Part shown: positions 9,067-18,190 of the stretch, one piece after another
How the letters are laid out: the number at the start of each line of letters is the position of its first letter
Numbering within the stretch: position 1 is the first letter of the stretch
Assembly: GCA_045644325.1 (NCBI GenBank)
Contig: JAZRGT010000099.1
Location: 1 to 64,000, forward strand
Direction of reading: 5' to 3'
Source: CAG-390 sp045644325
Lineage (GTDB): Bacteria > Bacillota > Clostridia > Oscillospirales > CAG-272
Length of the DNA stretch: 64,000 bases
Position numbers and translations under genes: made by a program
Notes under the pieces: model-generated
What the model was told of the DNA's origin: nothing
Seen by the model: the letters and a program-made list of their open reading frames with translations, nothing else
Databases searched by the model: none

Positions 9067-9654
9067 TTATTTCCTTGTTTTTTTCTTTTCTCTTTTAATT
9101 TCAGCATCCTCGGGGTTTTCGGGAATGAGGAGCTTCGAGAAGTGGTATTCCTTAACACCGAACCAATACGCTACGGTAGACACAGCGATTGCGGGAATGA
9201 CAATGATAAAATAGGACAGCCAATAGTCATTGAGCGGAATTCCGTTAAGATCTACGGAAAGGAGGCCGGTGTACATTCCTTCTATGAAAAGGGCAATTAC
9301 GCTCGAGATCGCACCGACGGCGTGTAAGGTGCCGCCTTCGGGAGCAAAGCTGCTGACGGTTATGATTATAGCGAGAAGGATATTGATACTGTTTGCAATG
9401 AGAGCTATATAAAGTCCTGTCAAAGGGATCGTTTTTGAGCAAGAGAGCTTATCCTTTGAGCCCGCCTCCCACATTGCTGCATAGAGCAGGAAAAGGTAGA
9501 ACAGGATTGCTCCGACGCTCGCACCGATCTTAAGGGTATCATTCTCAACCTTGCCGCAAGCTATCGCGAGCACGAGGCCGAAAATAGAAATTGCTATTTG
9601 ATTTACAAACAAGCGAACAGCGCTATACGAATGTTTTTGCATAAATTCACGCAC
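9067..9654 (-). CDS. multi-pass membrane protein, unknown function
   Basis: I do not recognise this protein. It has about five or six hydrophobic segments (for example IAISIFGLVLAIACG and IGASVGAILFYLFLLYA, then ANSINILLAIIITVSSFA and SYFIIVIPAIAVSTVAYWFG) and a basic Lys/Arg tail (EIKREKKKTRK). A GTG at 9654 with GGAGG ten bases upstream is the most likely start. The open frame reaches 9750, but the promoter lies inside that extension. It is the first gene of the operon that continues into the HAD phosphatase, pheS and pheT, only five bases from the next gene. Confidence 0.7.
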   Translation of the reverse strand: MREFMQKHSYSAVRLFVNQIAISIFGLVLAIACGKVENDTLKIGASVGAILFYLFLLYAAMWEAGSKDKLSCSKTIPLTGLYIALIANSINILLAIIITVSSFAPEGGTLHAVGAISSVIALFIEGMYTGLLSVDLNGIPLNDYWLSYFIIVIPAIAVSTVAYWFGVKEYHFSKLLIPENPEDAEIKREKKKTRK

Positions 9655-9690
9655 GGTGATTGGTCCTCCGAAAATTGTAAAAGGTATCTT

Positions 9691-9747
9691 TTGCGTTAAA
9701 ATCAACGCAAGCGTATAAATTATATACTGATATCTAATAATATTCAA
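9691..9747 (-). promoter_or_regulatory. promoter and leader hairpin of the pheST operon
   Basis: On the minus strand TTGAAT (9742-9747) and TATAAT (9719-9724) are 17 bases apart. Just after the predicted start of transcription lies a perfect 7-base inverted repeat, TTGCGTT/AACGCAA (9691-9710, loop of six), which could be an operator or a leader hairpin. Confidence 0.6.
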
Positions 9748-9799
9748 CACAAAAAGCTGAAAATTTACATTTTATCCACTAAAATCTTTCGAAATGTTG

Positions 9800-9805
9800 T
9801 ATAAT
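9800..9805 (+). promoter_or_regulatory. -10 box of the recombinase gene
   Basis: TATAAT lies 30 bases before the start codon and is divergent from the pheST operon promoter. No convincing -35 box was found. Confidence 0.4.
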
Positions 9806-9834
9806 ATTATATATACTCAAAGCGAGGTGAGCTT

Positions 9835-10905
9835 ATGGCAACCCAATACAATCCGAGAGATTATTCTCTCACCCTGCGCGACTTTGCGAGCTACAAGCAA
9901 TCTATTGCAGGCTGTTCTCCGAGAACAGTAAATGAATATATGCTCGATCTGCGTACATTTTTCAGATTTATAATAGCAGACAGAACCGGAATTCCTTACG
10001 GTGCTCCTGAATATGAGCAGATCAAGCTTGATAAGATCGACATACCCTTTTTAAGCTCGGTCGAAACAAGCGAGATATATAATTTTTTGTTCTTTTGTGA
10101 CAGCGTACTGCAAAACGCTCCCAATGCGCGCGCACGTAAGCTTTCCGCAATAAAGGGATTGTACAAGTATTATACCAAGACACGAATGATCCTTGAAAAG
10201 AATCCAGCGGAAATCATCGAAACTCCAAAAAAGCAAAAGGCTGTGCCAAAGCACATGACTTATGAAGACGCCATCATCTTTATAGCAACTGTTAGAAACG
10301 ATAATTCTCAGACAGATTTCTTAAGAATCAGAAATTACTGTATAGTTACGCTTTTCCTGAATTGCGGCATGCGACTTTCCGAACTCGTCAGTATCAATCT
10401 CAACGACATTGACCGTTTTCTTCGTTCGGTGAGAATCATCGGAAAAGGAAACAAGGAGAGGATAATTTACTTTAACGATGCTTGCCGCGCCGCGCTTGAA
10501 GAATACATACCGATGCGCGAAGATCAAAAGACCGCAACAGAAAACGAGAACGCTTTGTTCCTCTCTCGCCTCGGTAAAAGAATTGACAACCGAATGGTAC
10601 AAAAAATGGTTGAAAAATATCTTGAGCTTTCAGGACTTGGCAATAGAGGTCTTTCCGTTCACAAACTACGCCATACAGCCGCGACCCTGATGTATTCAAG
10701 AGGAAAAGTTGACGTAAGAGTCCTGCAAGAGGTCCTCGGGCACGCACAGCTCAACACAACACAAATCTACACTCACGTCTCAAACAGCGAGGTCGAGGCG
10801 GCTATGGCGAAGAATCCGCTTTCTACTCTTTCACCCGAAAACGTTCCAACCGAAGCATCAGAAGAAACGGTCCACGTCGGCACCCTGAAGCCCGATAAAG
10901 AATAA
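9835..10905 (+). CDS. tyrosine recombinase, XerC/XerD-like
   Basis: The 356-residue site-specific recombinase has an N-terminal SAM-like core-binding domain (residues 10-125) and a C-terminal catalytic domain. The active-site set is complete: Arg180 (CGMRLSEL), Lys204, His276 and Arg279 (HKLRH), His303 (LGHAQ) and Tyr312 (IYTHV). Xer proteins resolve chromosome dimers at dif, and the absence of neighbouring phage or transposon genes favours such a housekeeping role. It is longer than typical Xer (about 300) because of a Glu/Pro-rich tail and some inserts. GAGGTGAGCTT precedes the ATG. No dif site was recognised nearby. Confidence 0.88.
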   Translation: MATQYNPRDYSLTLRDFASYKQSIAGCSPRTVNEYMLDLRTFFRFIIADRTGIPYGAPEYEQIKLDKIDIPFLSSVETSEIYNFLFFCDSVLQNAPNARARKLSAIKGLYKYYTKTRMILEKNPAEIIETPKKQKAVPKHMTYEDAIIFIATVRNDNSQTDFLRIRNYCIVTLFLNCGMRLSELVSINLNDIDRFLRSVRIIGKGNKERIIYFNDACRAALEEYIPMREDQKTATENENALFLSRLGKRIDNRMVQKMVEKYLELSGLGNRGLSVHKLRHTAATLMYSRGKVDVRVLQEVLGHAQLNTTQIYTHVSNSEVEAAMAKNPLSTLSPENVPTEASEETVHVGTLKPDKE

Positions 10906-10936
10906 ATTCAAGATATTTACATTTTATTATATACTT

Positions 10937-10966
10937 TTGCAAAAAAATATGGTATAATAATATAAT
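10937..10966 (+). promoter_or_regulatory. promoter of the MutS-family gene
   Basis: TTGCAA (10937-10942) and TATAAT (10961-10966) are 18 bases apart, 31 bases before the TTG start. Confidence 0.5.
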
Positions 10967-10997
10967 TGATACAACCAAATGAAAGGAACAACCGATT

Positions 10998-12599
10998 TTG
11001 GATCTTACTAATTTTTCGTTATTATATCCGAATGCGGAAAGCATCACCGCGCACGTTAGCGGCGGTCGCCGTCCCGATATTTCTGATTTCACGCTTGACG
11101 AGATGGGATTTTCGCAGATCTTCGATCTGAAGAACTCTTCCCTCTCCGAGTATTTTACCTCTGATGAAGAAGTTATAAATTACCGCCGCGAGACCTTCGG
11201 CGATATGCTTAACAACCCCGCGCTTATAAAGACTCTCAACGATCTGCTTCCGATCCTCTCCGACATCATGGAGCTTCGACGTCTCGAGGCAGACAGCGGT
11301 GACCCCAACGATTATCTTTCAAGTATCACCGAAATTGAGCTGTATATCTCTTGCATCGACACGCTTGACGACGGTCTTAATTCAGTTCGTGACAATCTTA
11401 AGGGCGTCGCCTTCAGAACACTCTGTGACCGCATCAGCGAGCTTGCGGAGAGCGATTACTACGCACAGCTCAATGAGAAGCTTTGCGAGCTCACGAAGCG
11501 CGTACGCGAGATCAAGAGCGTTACAATGGGTGTCAACCTTGACGCACAGCTTCGCCCCTCTTCAGCGGGTGTGCTTTCGATCAACTCCGAGTCCTTCCGC
11601 TCCGGTGAGGTGCTTGAAAAGATACTCCGTCTGAATTTCAAGGACGACGAATACACCTGCATCGCAAATCTCGTTCCCTTTGGAAAGAAGCAATCTGAAA
11701 GCCAGAAGACCGCGCTTTCTCTCGCTTTCAACACTGCAATCAACGAGGTCTACAAGTCTTCGCTCCGCTCCTGGAAAAAAATCGTTCAGCAGTACGTTCT
11801 CGAGAACACTGATTTTCTTCTCAACCTTATGCCCGAGATTGAATTTCTTATCAAGGGCACCCGCCTTATGAGCCGTCTGCGCGACAAGGGATGCGATCTT
11901 TGCGTGCCCGAGATCGTTTCCGCTGACGAGCGTGCGTTCAGTGCGATCGGTCTTTACAACCCCGCGGTTGCGCTTAAGATCGACGACGAGATCGTAACAA
12001 ACGATCTTATCTTTGATGATAAGGCTACTATTTATATTCTCTCGGGTCCTAACCGAGGCGGTAAATCCGTTATCACCTGCGCGCTCGGTATGGCTCAGGT
12101 AATGATGCAGCTCGGTCTGTTCGTTCCTGCTAAGAGCGTTAAGATCTCGCCCGTTGACGCGATCTACACTCACTTCCCTACCGGCGCGGACGATACCATC
12201 GACAAAGGACGACTCGGAGAGGAATGCGCACGTCTTGGAGAGATCTTTGACAGCGTTACATCGCACTCGCTCGTTTTGCTTGACGAATCCCTCTCGTCCA
12301 CAGGCTCTTATGAGGCATCCTATATCGCCGCAGAAATACTTGCGGGATTCTCTGCTGTAAAGTGTCGCACTCTCTTCTCCACTCACCTTCACGAGCTTGC
12401 AGCAATGCTTGACGAGATCAACGAAAAGTGTGCGGCTGAAGGCGGTGCCCCGATCGACACTCTCGTCGCAGGAATCGCAGAAGGTAAGCGTTCCTTCAAG
12501 ATCTATCGCGCTAAGCCCGACGGCAAGAGCTACGCTCGCGATATCGCAAACAAGTACGGACTCTCTCGCGAGTCGATTATGAAAAAAATCAATAAATAA
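10998..12599 (+). CDS. MutS-family ATPase without mismatch-binding domain
   Basis: The 533-residue protein has the lever/clamp region and C-terminal ATPase of the MutS family but no N-terminal mismatch-recognition domain and no Smr nuclease tail, so it is neither MutS1 nor MutS2. The Walker A motif GPNRGGKS is at residues 350-357. Downstream are DTIDKGRLGEECARL, the Walker B/D-loop LVLLDESLSSTGSYEA and a STHLHEL switch. Such short MutS-like proteins are common in Clostridia and their role is unclear. Translation probably starts at TTG 10998, with AAAGGA ten bases upstream. Confidence 0.8.
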   Translation: MDLTNFSLLYPNAESITAHVSGGRRPDISDFTLDEMGFSQIFDLKNSSLSEYFTSDEEVINYRRETFGDMLNNPALIKTLNDLLPILSDIMELRRLEADSGDPNDYLSSITEIELYISCIDTLDDGLNSVRDNLKGVAFRTLCDRISELAESDYYAQLNEKLCELTKRVREIKSVTMGVNLDAQLRPSSAGVLSINSESFRSGEVLEKILRLNFKDDEYTCIANLVPFGKKQSESQKTALSLAFNTAINEVYKSSLRSWKKIVQQYVLENTDFLLNLMPEIEFLIKGTRLMSRLRDKGCDLCVPEIVSADERAFSAIGLYNPAVALKIDDEIVTNDLIFDDKATIYILSGPNRGGKSVITCALGMAQVMMQLGLFVPAKSVKISPVDAIYTHFPTGADDTIDKGRLGEECARLGEIFDSVTSHSLVLLDESLSSTGSYEASYIAAEILAGFSAVKCRTLFSTHLHELAAMLDEINEKCAAEGGAPIDTLVAGIAEGKRSFKIYRAKPDGKSYARDIANKYGLSRESIMKKINK

Positions 12600-12602
12600 A
12601 GA

Positions 12603-12635
12603 AAATCCGCAGAGGAAAATCCTCTGCGGATTTTT
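12603..12635. terminator. bidirectional terminator
   Basis: A stem AATCCGCAGAGG with its perfect partner and a short A-rich loop is followed by TTTTTT on the plus strand. It lies between the convergent MutS-like and HtrA genes. Confidence 0.88.
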
Positions 12636-12638
12636 TAA

Positions 12639-13991
12639 TTATAAAGTAACTTCAACCTTAACAAGCTCTCCGTTGCGCCATACCTCGATAATAACGGTAT
12701 CGCCAACCTTATGTTTGAAGAGTTCGGCACGCATCTTTTCGATCGTGGGGGTTTTTACTCCGTCGAAGGAGAATATAACATCGTAAAGCTCAAGCTTGCC
12801 GTGACAGGGGTAACCTTCGTTGATACCCGTAACAACCACGCCATCGGTCTCGGGCGTGATCTTTACACCGGGAGCAACCTCTATCTCGATTCCCTTGTAA
12901 ACGGTACCGCAAGTGATGCCGAGCTGAACACCCTGCGTTGCGCTACCCTTGTTGCCCGAATACTTACCGTCCTCGATAATATCATCTGCGATTTCAACGG
13001 CGTCATTGATCTGAATAGCGAAGCCGAGACTTTCGTAGCTGACGTCTCCGTTTGAGGAGCTGACGTGCTTCATTGTATTGATGCCGATTACCTCGCCAGA
13101 CATATTGAACAGAGGACCTCCCGAGTTACCGGGGTTGAGGGAGGTATCGGTCTGGATCATTTCCATAGACTTCTCGAGAAGTCCCGATGATTCGTATACT
13201 CTTACAGTTCGCTTAAGACCTGAGATAATACCGAGAGTAACGCTACCTGCATATTCGGTGTCAACGGGTGTACCAATCGCAATAACGTATTCACCAACGC
13301 GAAGATTATCCGAATTTCCTACCGAAAGCTTTGGCAGACCGAGATTTTTTACCTTAACTACCGCAACGTCGGATAGCTCGTCGCCGTCGATAAGCTCTGC
13401 GGGGAGCTCGCGCCCGTCGGAGCAAACAACGAAAATGCTCTTAGCGTTATCTATAACGTGATAATTTGTGATGATATATCCGTCGTCGGTGTAAACGAAA
13501 CCGCTTCCGAAGCCGCTTCCGTTTTCTGCTTTGACCGTGATAGTTACAACAGAATCCTTAACGCTGTCAACAAGATCGGCTATAGATGCATCCGGACCTA
13601 CAACAATGGTTTTATTGTTTTCTGAACCGAATCCGGTGATAAGCAAAACTGCGAGAACGGCAAAGCAGATTGCAAACAGACCCGTCATTACTATCGCGTA
13701 AATTAGCGCGCCCTTTTTTCCCGAACGGCGAGCAGCCTCTCGATCTTTCTTTGCCTGCTCGGAAAAACTCCAGACTGTCTTCGGCTCTTCTTCGGGGAGA
13801 GGACCGAGATCGGGCTCCTCTGTTTCCGCGGGAGCATCTGTCAAGATCGACTCAGGAAGCTCATCAGAGTTGATCCTTATGCTATCGTCCGAGACCGCCA
13901 GATCGGCCTTTTGCGTTGCCTCGGGCGCGGGTGCAGAGGAATTTTCCTCTTGTGGGGCATCTTGGTTTATTTTTTCATTAAATTCGTCCAT
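12639..13991 (-). CDS. HtrA/DegP-type serine protease, membrane-anchored
   Basis: The 450-residue protease degrades or processes misfolded envelope proteins. An acidic cytoplasmic N-terminus (1-90) is followed by one membrane helix (about 95-121), an S1C trypsin-like domain with catalytic His178 (NYHVIDNA), Asp208 (SDVAVV) and Ser290 (NPGNSGGP), and a single C-terminal PDZ domain (about 355-450). All three catalytic residues are present. It starts nine bases after the sensor kinase stop, so the kinase and protease are co-transcribed, which links it to envelope-stress control. Confidence 0.94.
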   Translation of the reverse strand: MDEFNEKINQDAPQEENSSAPAPEATQKADLAVSDDSIRINSDELPESILTDAPAETEEPDLGPLPEEEPKTVWSFSEQAKKDREAARRSGKKGALIYAIVMTGLFAICFAVLAVLLITGFGSENNKTIVVGPDASIADLVDSVKDSVVTITVKAENGSGFGSGFVYTDDGYIITNYHVIDNAKSIFVVCSDGRELPAELIDGDELSDVAVVKVKNLGLPKLSVGNSDNLRVGEYVIAIGTPVDTEYAGSVTLGIISGLKRTVRVYESSGLLEKSMEMIQTDTSLNPGNSGGPLFNMSGEVIGINTMKHVSSSNGDVSYESLGFAIQINDAVEIADDIIEDGKYSGNKGSATQGVQLGITCGTVYKGIEIEVAPGVKITPETDGVVVTGINEGYPCHGKLELYDVIFSFDGVKTPTIEKMRAELFKHKVGDTVIIEVWRNGELVKVEVTL

Positions 13992-14000
13992 TAGTTATCC

Positions 14001-15491
14001 TCATTCGCGCGTTTTCTGAGGTCTTTTCTCTTCCGGCGTTATCGGGAGTGTAAAATAGAATTCACAGTATTTACCCGGCTCGCTTTCAAGAGCGATAACC
14101 TCTTTGTGCGCTTCAATAATAGTTTTTGCGATGAACATACCGAGTCCTACGCCCGTCTTATCCTTGCCGCGGCTGCGGTCACTCTTGTAGAATCTCTCAA
14201 ATATATAGGGTTGATCGTCGTAGGGGATGCCGTCGCCTTCGTTATAGACCGAGACTTTGACCTTCTTGTTCTCAATTACGGTCAACGAGAGCTTGAGCAG
14301 ACCGCCCTCGTTGGCAAATTTAACGGCATTATCGGTAATGTTATAGAATATCTGATAAATTGCGTCATGGTCGCCCGTTACGAACATATTATCTGCGTCG
14401 CAGTTGAATTCAACTTCAAGGCGCTTCTTGTCGATCTTCTGCTCGAATGAGATAAGAACCTGACGTCCCATTTCACAGATATCAAATGGCTCCATAACGA
14501 ATTTACGGTCGCCCGCCTGAATTCTCGAGATATCGAGAAGGCTGGCAACGAGACGTGAGAGGCGGAGGACCTCGTCACGGATAATTTTGAGATAATACTC
14601 GTGCTTTTCGGGCGGTATTGCACCGCTGAGGATGCAATCGATAAATCCCGAGATCGTTGTCATAGGCGTTCTCATATCGTGCGAAACGCTTGACATAAAG
14701 TTGTTTCTCATCTCGTCGAGGTTCTCAAGGTTTTGCGCCATATTGTTGAAAGCGGAGGCGAGCTGTGCGACCTCGTCGTTTCCGACAACGGGAACGCGAA
14801 CGCTGAATTCACCCTTGGCAAAGGATTTTGCAGCCTGGCTCATTCCTCGCAACGGACTGATGATCCTTTCACTTATAAAGAAGATGGCAATCAATGCCGC
14901 AAGCATTACCCAAAGGCTTGAGATAGCAACGGTTTTAATAAGCACCTCTGCGAAATCACTTATAGATCCGACGTCACAGCAAACGATAACCGTTCCGCAG
15001 ACATAGTTATTACGCAGATATACGGGGGTTGCGGAAATAACGTGAGGTGTGTCAAATATACCTTCAAGATTATTGAACACAGAAAGCTCAATACCGTTAT
15101 TGATCTCGTTCATAAAGGAACGCGGGATCTGAGAGCTGTTTTGATAGTTGCAGTTTTCATCCGGATGAGCAATAAGAATCACGCCTTCGCTGTCAGCAAT
15201 AAACACGGTGACGGGAAAGTTTGCCATCGCCTTTACCGCATTGATCTGCGAATTGATATCGGATTCATAATAATCGCAGAATGATGAAAAGCTTCCGCTC
15301 GTGCCGTATTTCTGAAGCTTCGTCTGTATCCCCTCGCCGAGTGCGCCGGCGGCAGAAGAAACAGCCTCGTTCTTAGATTTTTCCGAATAATCGTCAACCA
15401 ACGTTCCGATGATGGCAAGAAGAAGGATCATACTCGTTCCTATTATCACCATAAAGGTCACTATATATTTAACGTATATGCTTTTAAACAT
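14001..15491 (-). CDS. sensor histidine kinase with HAMP domain
   Basis: The 496-residue membrane kinase has a first membrane helix at about 8-31, an extracytoplasmic sensor of about 150 residues, and a second helix at about 186-208. These are followed by a HAMP linker (210-262), a HisKA domain with phospho-acceptor His271 (SVSHDMRTPMT), and an HATPase domain with the N-box NITDNAVKF, GDGIPY and GVGLGMFIAK. The sensor region has no motif I recognise and carries a few cysteines. It follows its response regulator, separated by a hairpin at 15518-15550, and precedes the HtrA protease. Confidence 0.94.
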   Translation of the reverse strand: MFKSIYVKYIVTFMVIIGTSMILLLAIIGTLVDDYSEKSKNEAVSSAAGALGEGIQTKLQKYGTSGSFSSFCDYYESDINSQINAVKAMANFPVTVFIADSEGVILIAHPDENCNYQNSSQIPRSFMNEINNGIELSVFNNLEGIFDTPHVISATPVYLRNNYVCGTVIVCCDVGSISDFAEVLIKTVAISSLWVMLAALIAIFFISERIISPLRGMSQAAKSFAKGEFSVRVPVVGNDEVAQLASAFNNMAQNLENLDEMRNNFMSSVSHDMRTPMTTISGFIDCILSGAIPPEKHEYYLKIIRDEVLRLSRLVASLLDISRIQAGDRKFVMEPFDICEMGRQVLISFEQKIDKKRLEVEFNCDADNMFVTGDHDAIYQIFYNITDNAVKFANEGGLLKLSLTVIENKKVKVSVYNEGDGIPYDDQPYIFERFYKSDRSRGKDKTGVGLGMFIAKTIIEAHKEVIALESEPGKYCEFYFTLPITPEEKRPQKTRE

Positions 15492-15517
15492 ATTCCTTCT
15501 CCTTTCCGTTTTTTAAA

Positions 15518-15550
15518 AAGATACGCCCGGCAAAATTCCTGGCGTATCTT
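15518..15550 (-). terminator. attenuator-like terminator between regulator and kinase
   Basis: A perfect 10-base stem (AAGATACGCC/GGCGTATCTT) with a 13-base loop is followed on the minus strand by CTTTTTAAAAAAC. It lies between the response regulator stop and the kinase start and has no promoter between, so it probably lowers kinase expression relative to the regulator. Confidence 0.75.
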
Positions 15551-15557
15551 TCGGGGA

Positions 15558-16250
15558 TCAATTACCTGTCAGTTCAAACTTATAGCCTACGCCCCAAACT
15601 GTCTTGAGCACCCATTTGTCGGATACGCCTTCAAGCTTTTCGCGGAGACGCTTAACATGTACGTCAACCGTACGGGAGTCACCGAGATAGTCAAATCCCC
15701 AAACCTTGTCGAGGAGCTGGTCTCTGGTGAACACGCGGTTGTAATTGGAAGCCAGGAAATAAAGAAGCTCGAGCTCCTTGGGAGGGATATCAACGCTCTT
15801 TCCGTTGAGCTTAAGCTCATACTTCTGCTTGCTGATCTCAATGTTCTCGAACTTGATAACCTCATCATCATCGGGATCATCGTGAGTGTTGCAACGACGG
15901 AGAACCGCCTTGATGCGTGCAAAAAGCTCACTCATATCGAAGGGCTTAACCACGAAATCGTCAGCACCAAGTTCAAGGCAAACAACCTTATCAACCACTT
16001 CGCCCTTAGCTGTGATCATAATAATGGGTTTGTTGGTAAACTTACGAAGCTCTGTGCAAACGTCCTTGCCGTTTTTGCCGGGAAGCATAATATCGAGGAG
16101 TACGAGATCGGGCTCGTATTTCTTAAAAACGTCAATTGCTTGATAACCGTCGGGAGCTGTGCGTACCTCATAGCCTTCTTTTTCAAGAGAAGTCTTCAGC
16201 AGGTCGCAAATATAACTGTCGTCATCGACTACGAGAATTTTGGTATACAT
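15558..16250 (-). CDS. OmpR/PhoB-family response regulator
   Basis: The 230-residue two-component regulator has a receiver domain (1-120) with the acidic pocket VVDDD (7-11), phospho-acceptor Asp53 (LLDIMLPG), the conserved Thr/Lys switch (MITAKGE and VVKPFDM), and a C-terminal winged-helix DNA-binding domain (about 135-228; GFDYLGDSRTVDVHVKRLREK). It is first in an operon with its likely partner kinase and the HtrA protease. AGGAGGAAAAA precedes the ATG. The arrangement resembles CssRS/HtrA stress circuits, but the signal is unknown. Confidence 0.95.
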   Translation of the reverse strand: MYTKILVVDDDSYICDLLKTSLEKEGYEVRTAPDGYQAIDVFKKYEPDLVLLDIMLPGKNGKDVCTELRKFTNKPIIMITAKGEVVDKVVCLELGADDFVVKPFDMSELFARIKAVLRRCNTHDDPDDDEVIKFENIEISKQKYELKLNGKSVDIPPKELELLYFLASNYNRVFTRDQLLDKVWGFDYLGDSRTVDVHVKRLREKLEGVSDKWVLKTVWGVGYKFELTGN

Positions 16251-16332
16251 TTTTTCCTCCTGTGTTTTGTAATCTGGACTTGCCGTGTCACCCGCGCGGG
16301 GTATACTTCGGCATTTTTATACTTTCTATTAT

Positions 16333-16360
16333 ATTATATCACATAATTTTGGTTTTGCAA
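16333..16360 (-). promoter_or_regulatory. promoter of the two-component/HtrA operon
   Basis: TTGCAA (16355-16360) and TATAAT (16333-16338) on the minus strand are 16 bases apart. The leader is about 80 bases and contains a GC-rich palindrome, ACCCCGCGCGGGT. Confidence 0.5.
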
Positions 16361-16421
16361 AGAGTTTTTTGAAAAAATGTTCATATTTTTTATAAAAAAT
16401 CAGCATTTTTTTAAGTTTTGC

Positions 16422-16450
16422 TTGAATTCTTCACAAATTTATTATATAAT
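16422..16450 (+). promoter_or_regulatory. promoter of ychF
   Basis: TTGAAT (16422-16427) and TATAAT (16445-16450) are 17 bases apart, about 45 bases before the start codon. Confidence 0.65.
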
Positions 16451-16495
16451 ATATGAGAAAAACAAAAAAGTAATATATTTACATCGGAGTAAAAC

Positions 16496-17590
16496 ATGAA
16501 ACTAGGTATTGTTGGACTGCCCAACGTGGGCAAAAGCACGCTCTTCAACGCTCTTTGCGGCGGAGGCGCAGAGTCGGCTAACTACCCCTTCTGCACCATA
16601 GAACCCAATGTCGGTGTCGTTCCCGTACCCGACCCCAGACTTGACGCACTTGCTGAAATGTACACTCCCGAAAAGTACACTCCCGCAGTTGTTGAATTCT
16701 TTGACATTGCCGGACTTGTAAAGGGTGCTTCCCAGGGTGAAGGTCTTGGAAACAAATTCCTCTCTCACATCAGAGAGTGTGATGCTATTCTCCACGTCGT
16801 TCGATGCTTTGAAAACGACAACATAATTCACGTCGACGGCAAAGTAAACCCCATTTCGGACGTTGAAACTATTAACTATGAGCTCATTCTTTCCGATATC
16901 GAAGTCGCGCAAAGAAGACTTGACCGCACTCTCAAGGCGATGAAAGCAGACAAATCTCTTGCTCCCGAGGCGGCATTCCTTGAAAGACTTATCGCGCACC
17001 TTGAAAACGGTAAATCCGCGAGAGGAATCGATATGAACGAGGACGAGCAGGCAATGCTTGCGGATATGCCTCTTCTCTCCGCAAAGCCCATCATCTACGT
17101 TGCAAACGTTGATGAGAACAGCCTTGAGGAGGATCCCGTTCAGAATCCCCACTACGCCGCACTCAAGGAGTTTGCGGCAAGTGAGAATTCGGGTATCGTT
17201 TCTATCTGCGGAGGTCTTGAGGCAGAGCTTGCTGAGCTTGAGGGCGAGGAAAAGCAGATGTTCCTTGAGGACATGGGACTTTCCGAATCGGGACTCAACC
17301 GCCTTATCCGCGCGGGATACGACCTTCTCGGTCTTATCAGCTTCCTGACCGCAGGTCCTAAGGAAGTGCGCGCTTGGACCATTCGCAAGGGTACAAAGGC
17401 ACCCGGCGCGGCAGGTAAGATTCACAGCGACTTTGAGCGCGGCTTTATCCGTGCCGAGATCGTCGCATTCGACGATCTTATGCGTCTCGGCAGCATGACC
17501 GCAGCCAAGGAAGCGGGTCTTGTACGAAGCGAAGGCAAGGAATACGTTATGAAGGACGGAGACGTTACGCTCTTCCGCTTCAACGTATAA
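16496..17590 (+). CDS. ychF: redox-regulated ATPase/GTPase YchF (Obg family)
   Basis: This is a 364-residue, full-length YchF/Ola1, a ribosome-associated P-loop NTPase. The G1 motif GLPNVGKST is at residues 7-15, the G3 region DIAGLVKGAS with GEGLGNKFL follows, and the NxxE motif (NVDE) replaces the NKxD of true GTPases, which explains the ATP preference known for this family. A central coiled-coil insertion (130-200) and a C-terminal TGS domain with SDFERGFIRAEIV complete the protein. It is a single-gene unit with its own promoter and terminator. GGAGTAAAAC precedes the ATG. Confidence 0.97.
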   Translation: MKLGIVGLPNVGKSTLFNALCGGGAESANYPFCTIEPNVGVVPVPDPRLDALAEMYTPEKYTPAVVEFFDIAGLVKGASQGEGLGNKFLSHIRECDAILHVVRCFENDNIIHVDGKVNPISDVETINYELILSDIEVAQRRLDRTLKAMKADKSLAPEAAFLERLIAHLENGKSARGIDMNEDEQAMLADMPLLSAKPIIYVANVDENSLEEDPVQNPHYAALKEFAASENSGIVSICGGLEAELAELEGEEKQMFLEDMGLSESGLNRLIRAGYDLLGLISFLTAGPKEVRAWTIRKGTKAPGAAGKIHSDFERGFIRAEIVAFDDLMRLGSMTAAKEAGLVRSEGKEYVMKDGDVTLFRFNV

Positions 17591-17610
17591 AAAATTCTAT
17601 TAAATAATAA

Positions 17611-17650
17611 AAAAGTCTCGGACTCCAATTTTGGAATCCGAGACTTTTTA
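17611..17650. terminator. bidirectional terminator
   Basis: A long stem (AAAAGTCTCGGACTCC against GGAATCCGAGACTTTT, one mismatch) with an AATTTT loop ends ychF on the plus strand and the repeat protein on the minus strand. Confidence 0.88.
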
Positions 17651-18190
17651 ATTTCCGCTAAATATACTAATAATTATTGGCACAAGAAATACTAAAATCA
17701 ATAAAACCGGCAATGCAATAAGGTAAGTGGTAAACGGAACTTCACCGATAGTAGTAACAATAAATGCAATCCAAAGAATAACAGCTATAAGCAATTTTAT
17801 TGTTGTTCCAACGCCGAACGGCCAATTAAAACTCTTTTCTGAATAAGAAGAATCGACAGGTTCGCTCTTTCGATTAGGATATTGTCCAATATGACCATAA
17901 TTCCAAGCATCAGGAGTAATCATTCTTATAAATTCAGAATCAACTTTACAAATTCGTTTAGAATGTATGTAAACATATCCATCTGCTTGAATATTACCTA
18001 CAACATCTAAAAATGCATCTCTAATTGTTCCATCCTGATCGATTTTTCCGTAATATTCATACTCACCAATTTTGTTTATATATCCATCTTTATCGATTTT
18101 TGCAAAAATGATACCTGAACCATTATACACATAGCCATCGTCATCAATTTTACCGATATACTCCAATCCTTCACTTATTACATTTCCCAT
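17648..18190 (-). CDS. short-repeat protein with C-terminal membrane segments
   Basis: I do not recognise this 180-residue protein. The first half has four to five repeats of about 17 residues built on the pattern Y-x-G-K-I-D-x-D-G-Y-V (for example YIGKIDDDGYVYNG and YYGKIDQDGTIRD), likely beta-hairpin units. A linker with the motif RKSEPVDSSYSEKSF follows, then two hydrophobic helices (about 130-150 and 155-178). The DNA is visibly more AT-rich than most neighbours and uses codons such as ATA, TTA and AAT more often, which suggests recent acquisition. It is divergent from a small XRE regulator. Confidence 0.7.
   Translation of the reverse strand: MGNVISEGLEYIGKIDDDGYVYNGSGIIFAKIDKDGYINKIGEYEYYGKIDQDGTIRDAFLDVVGNIQADGYVYIHSKRICKVDSEFIRMITPDAWNYGHIGQYPNRKSEPVDSSYSEKSFNWPFGVGTTIKLLIAVILWIAFIVTTIGEVPFTTYLIALPVLLILVFLVPIIISIFSGN

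Noticed and set aside
9835..10905. Integrase of an integrated element
   Set aside because: No flanking repeats, excisionase, phage or plasmid genes were seen, so a Xer-type housekeeping role is more likely.
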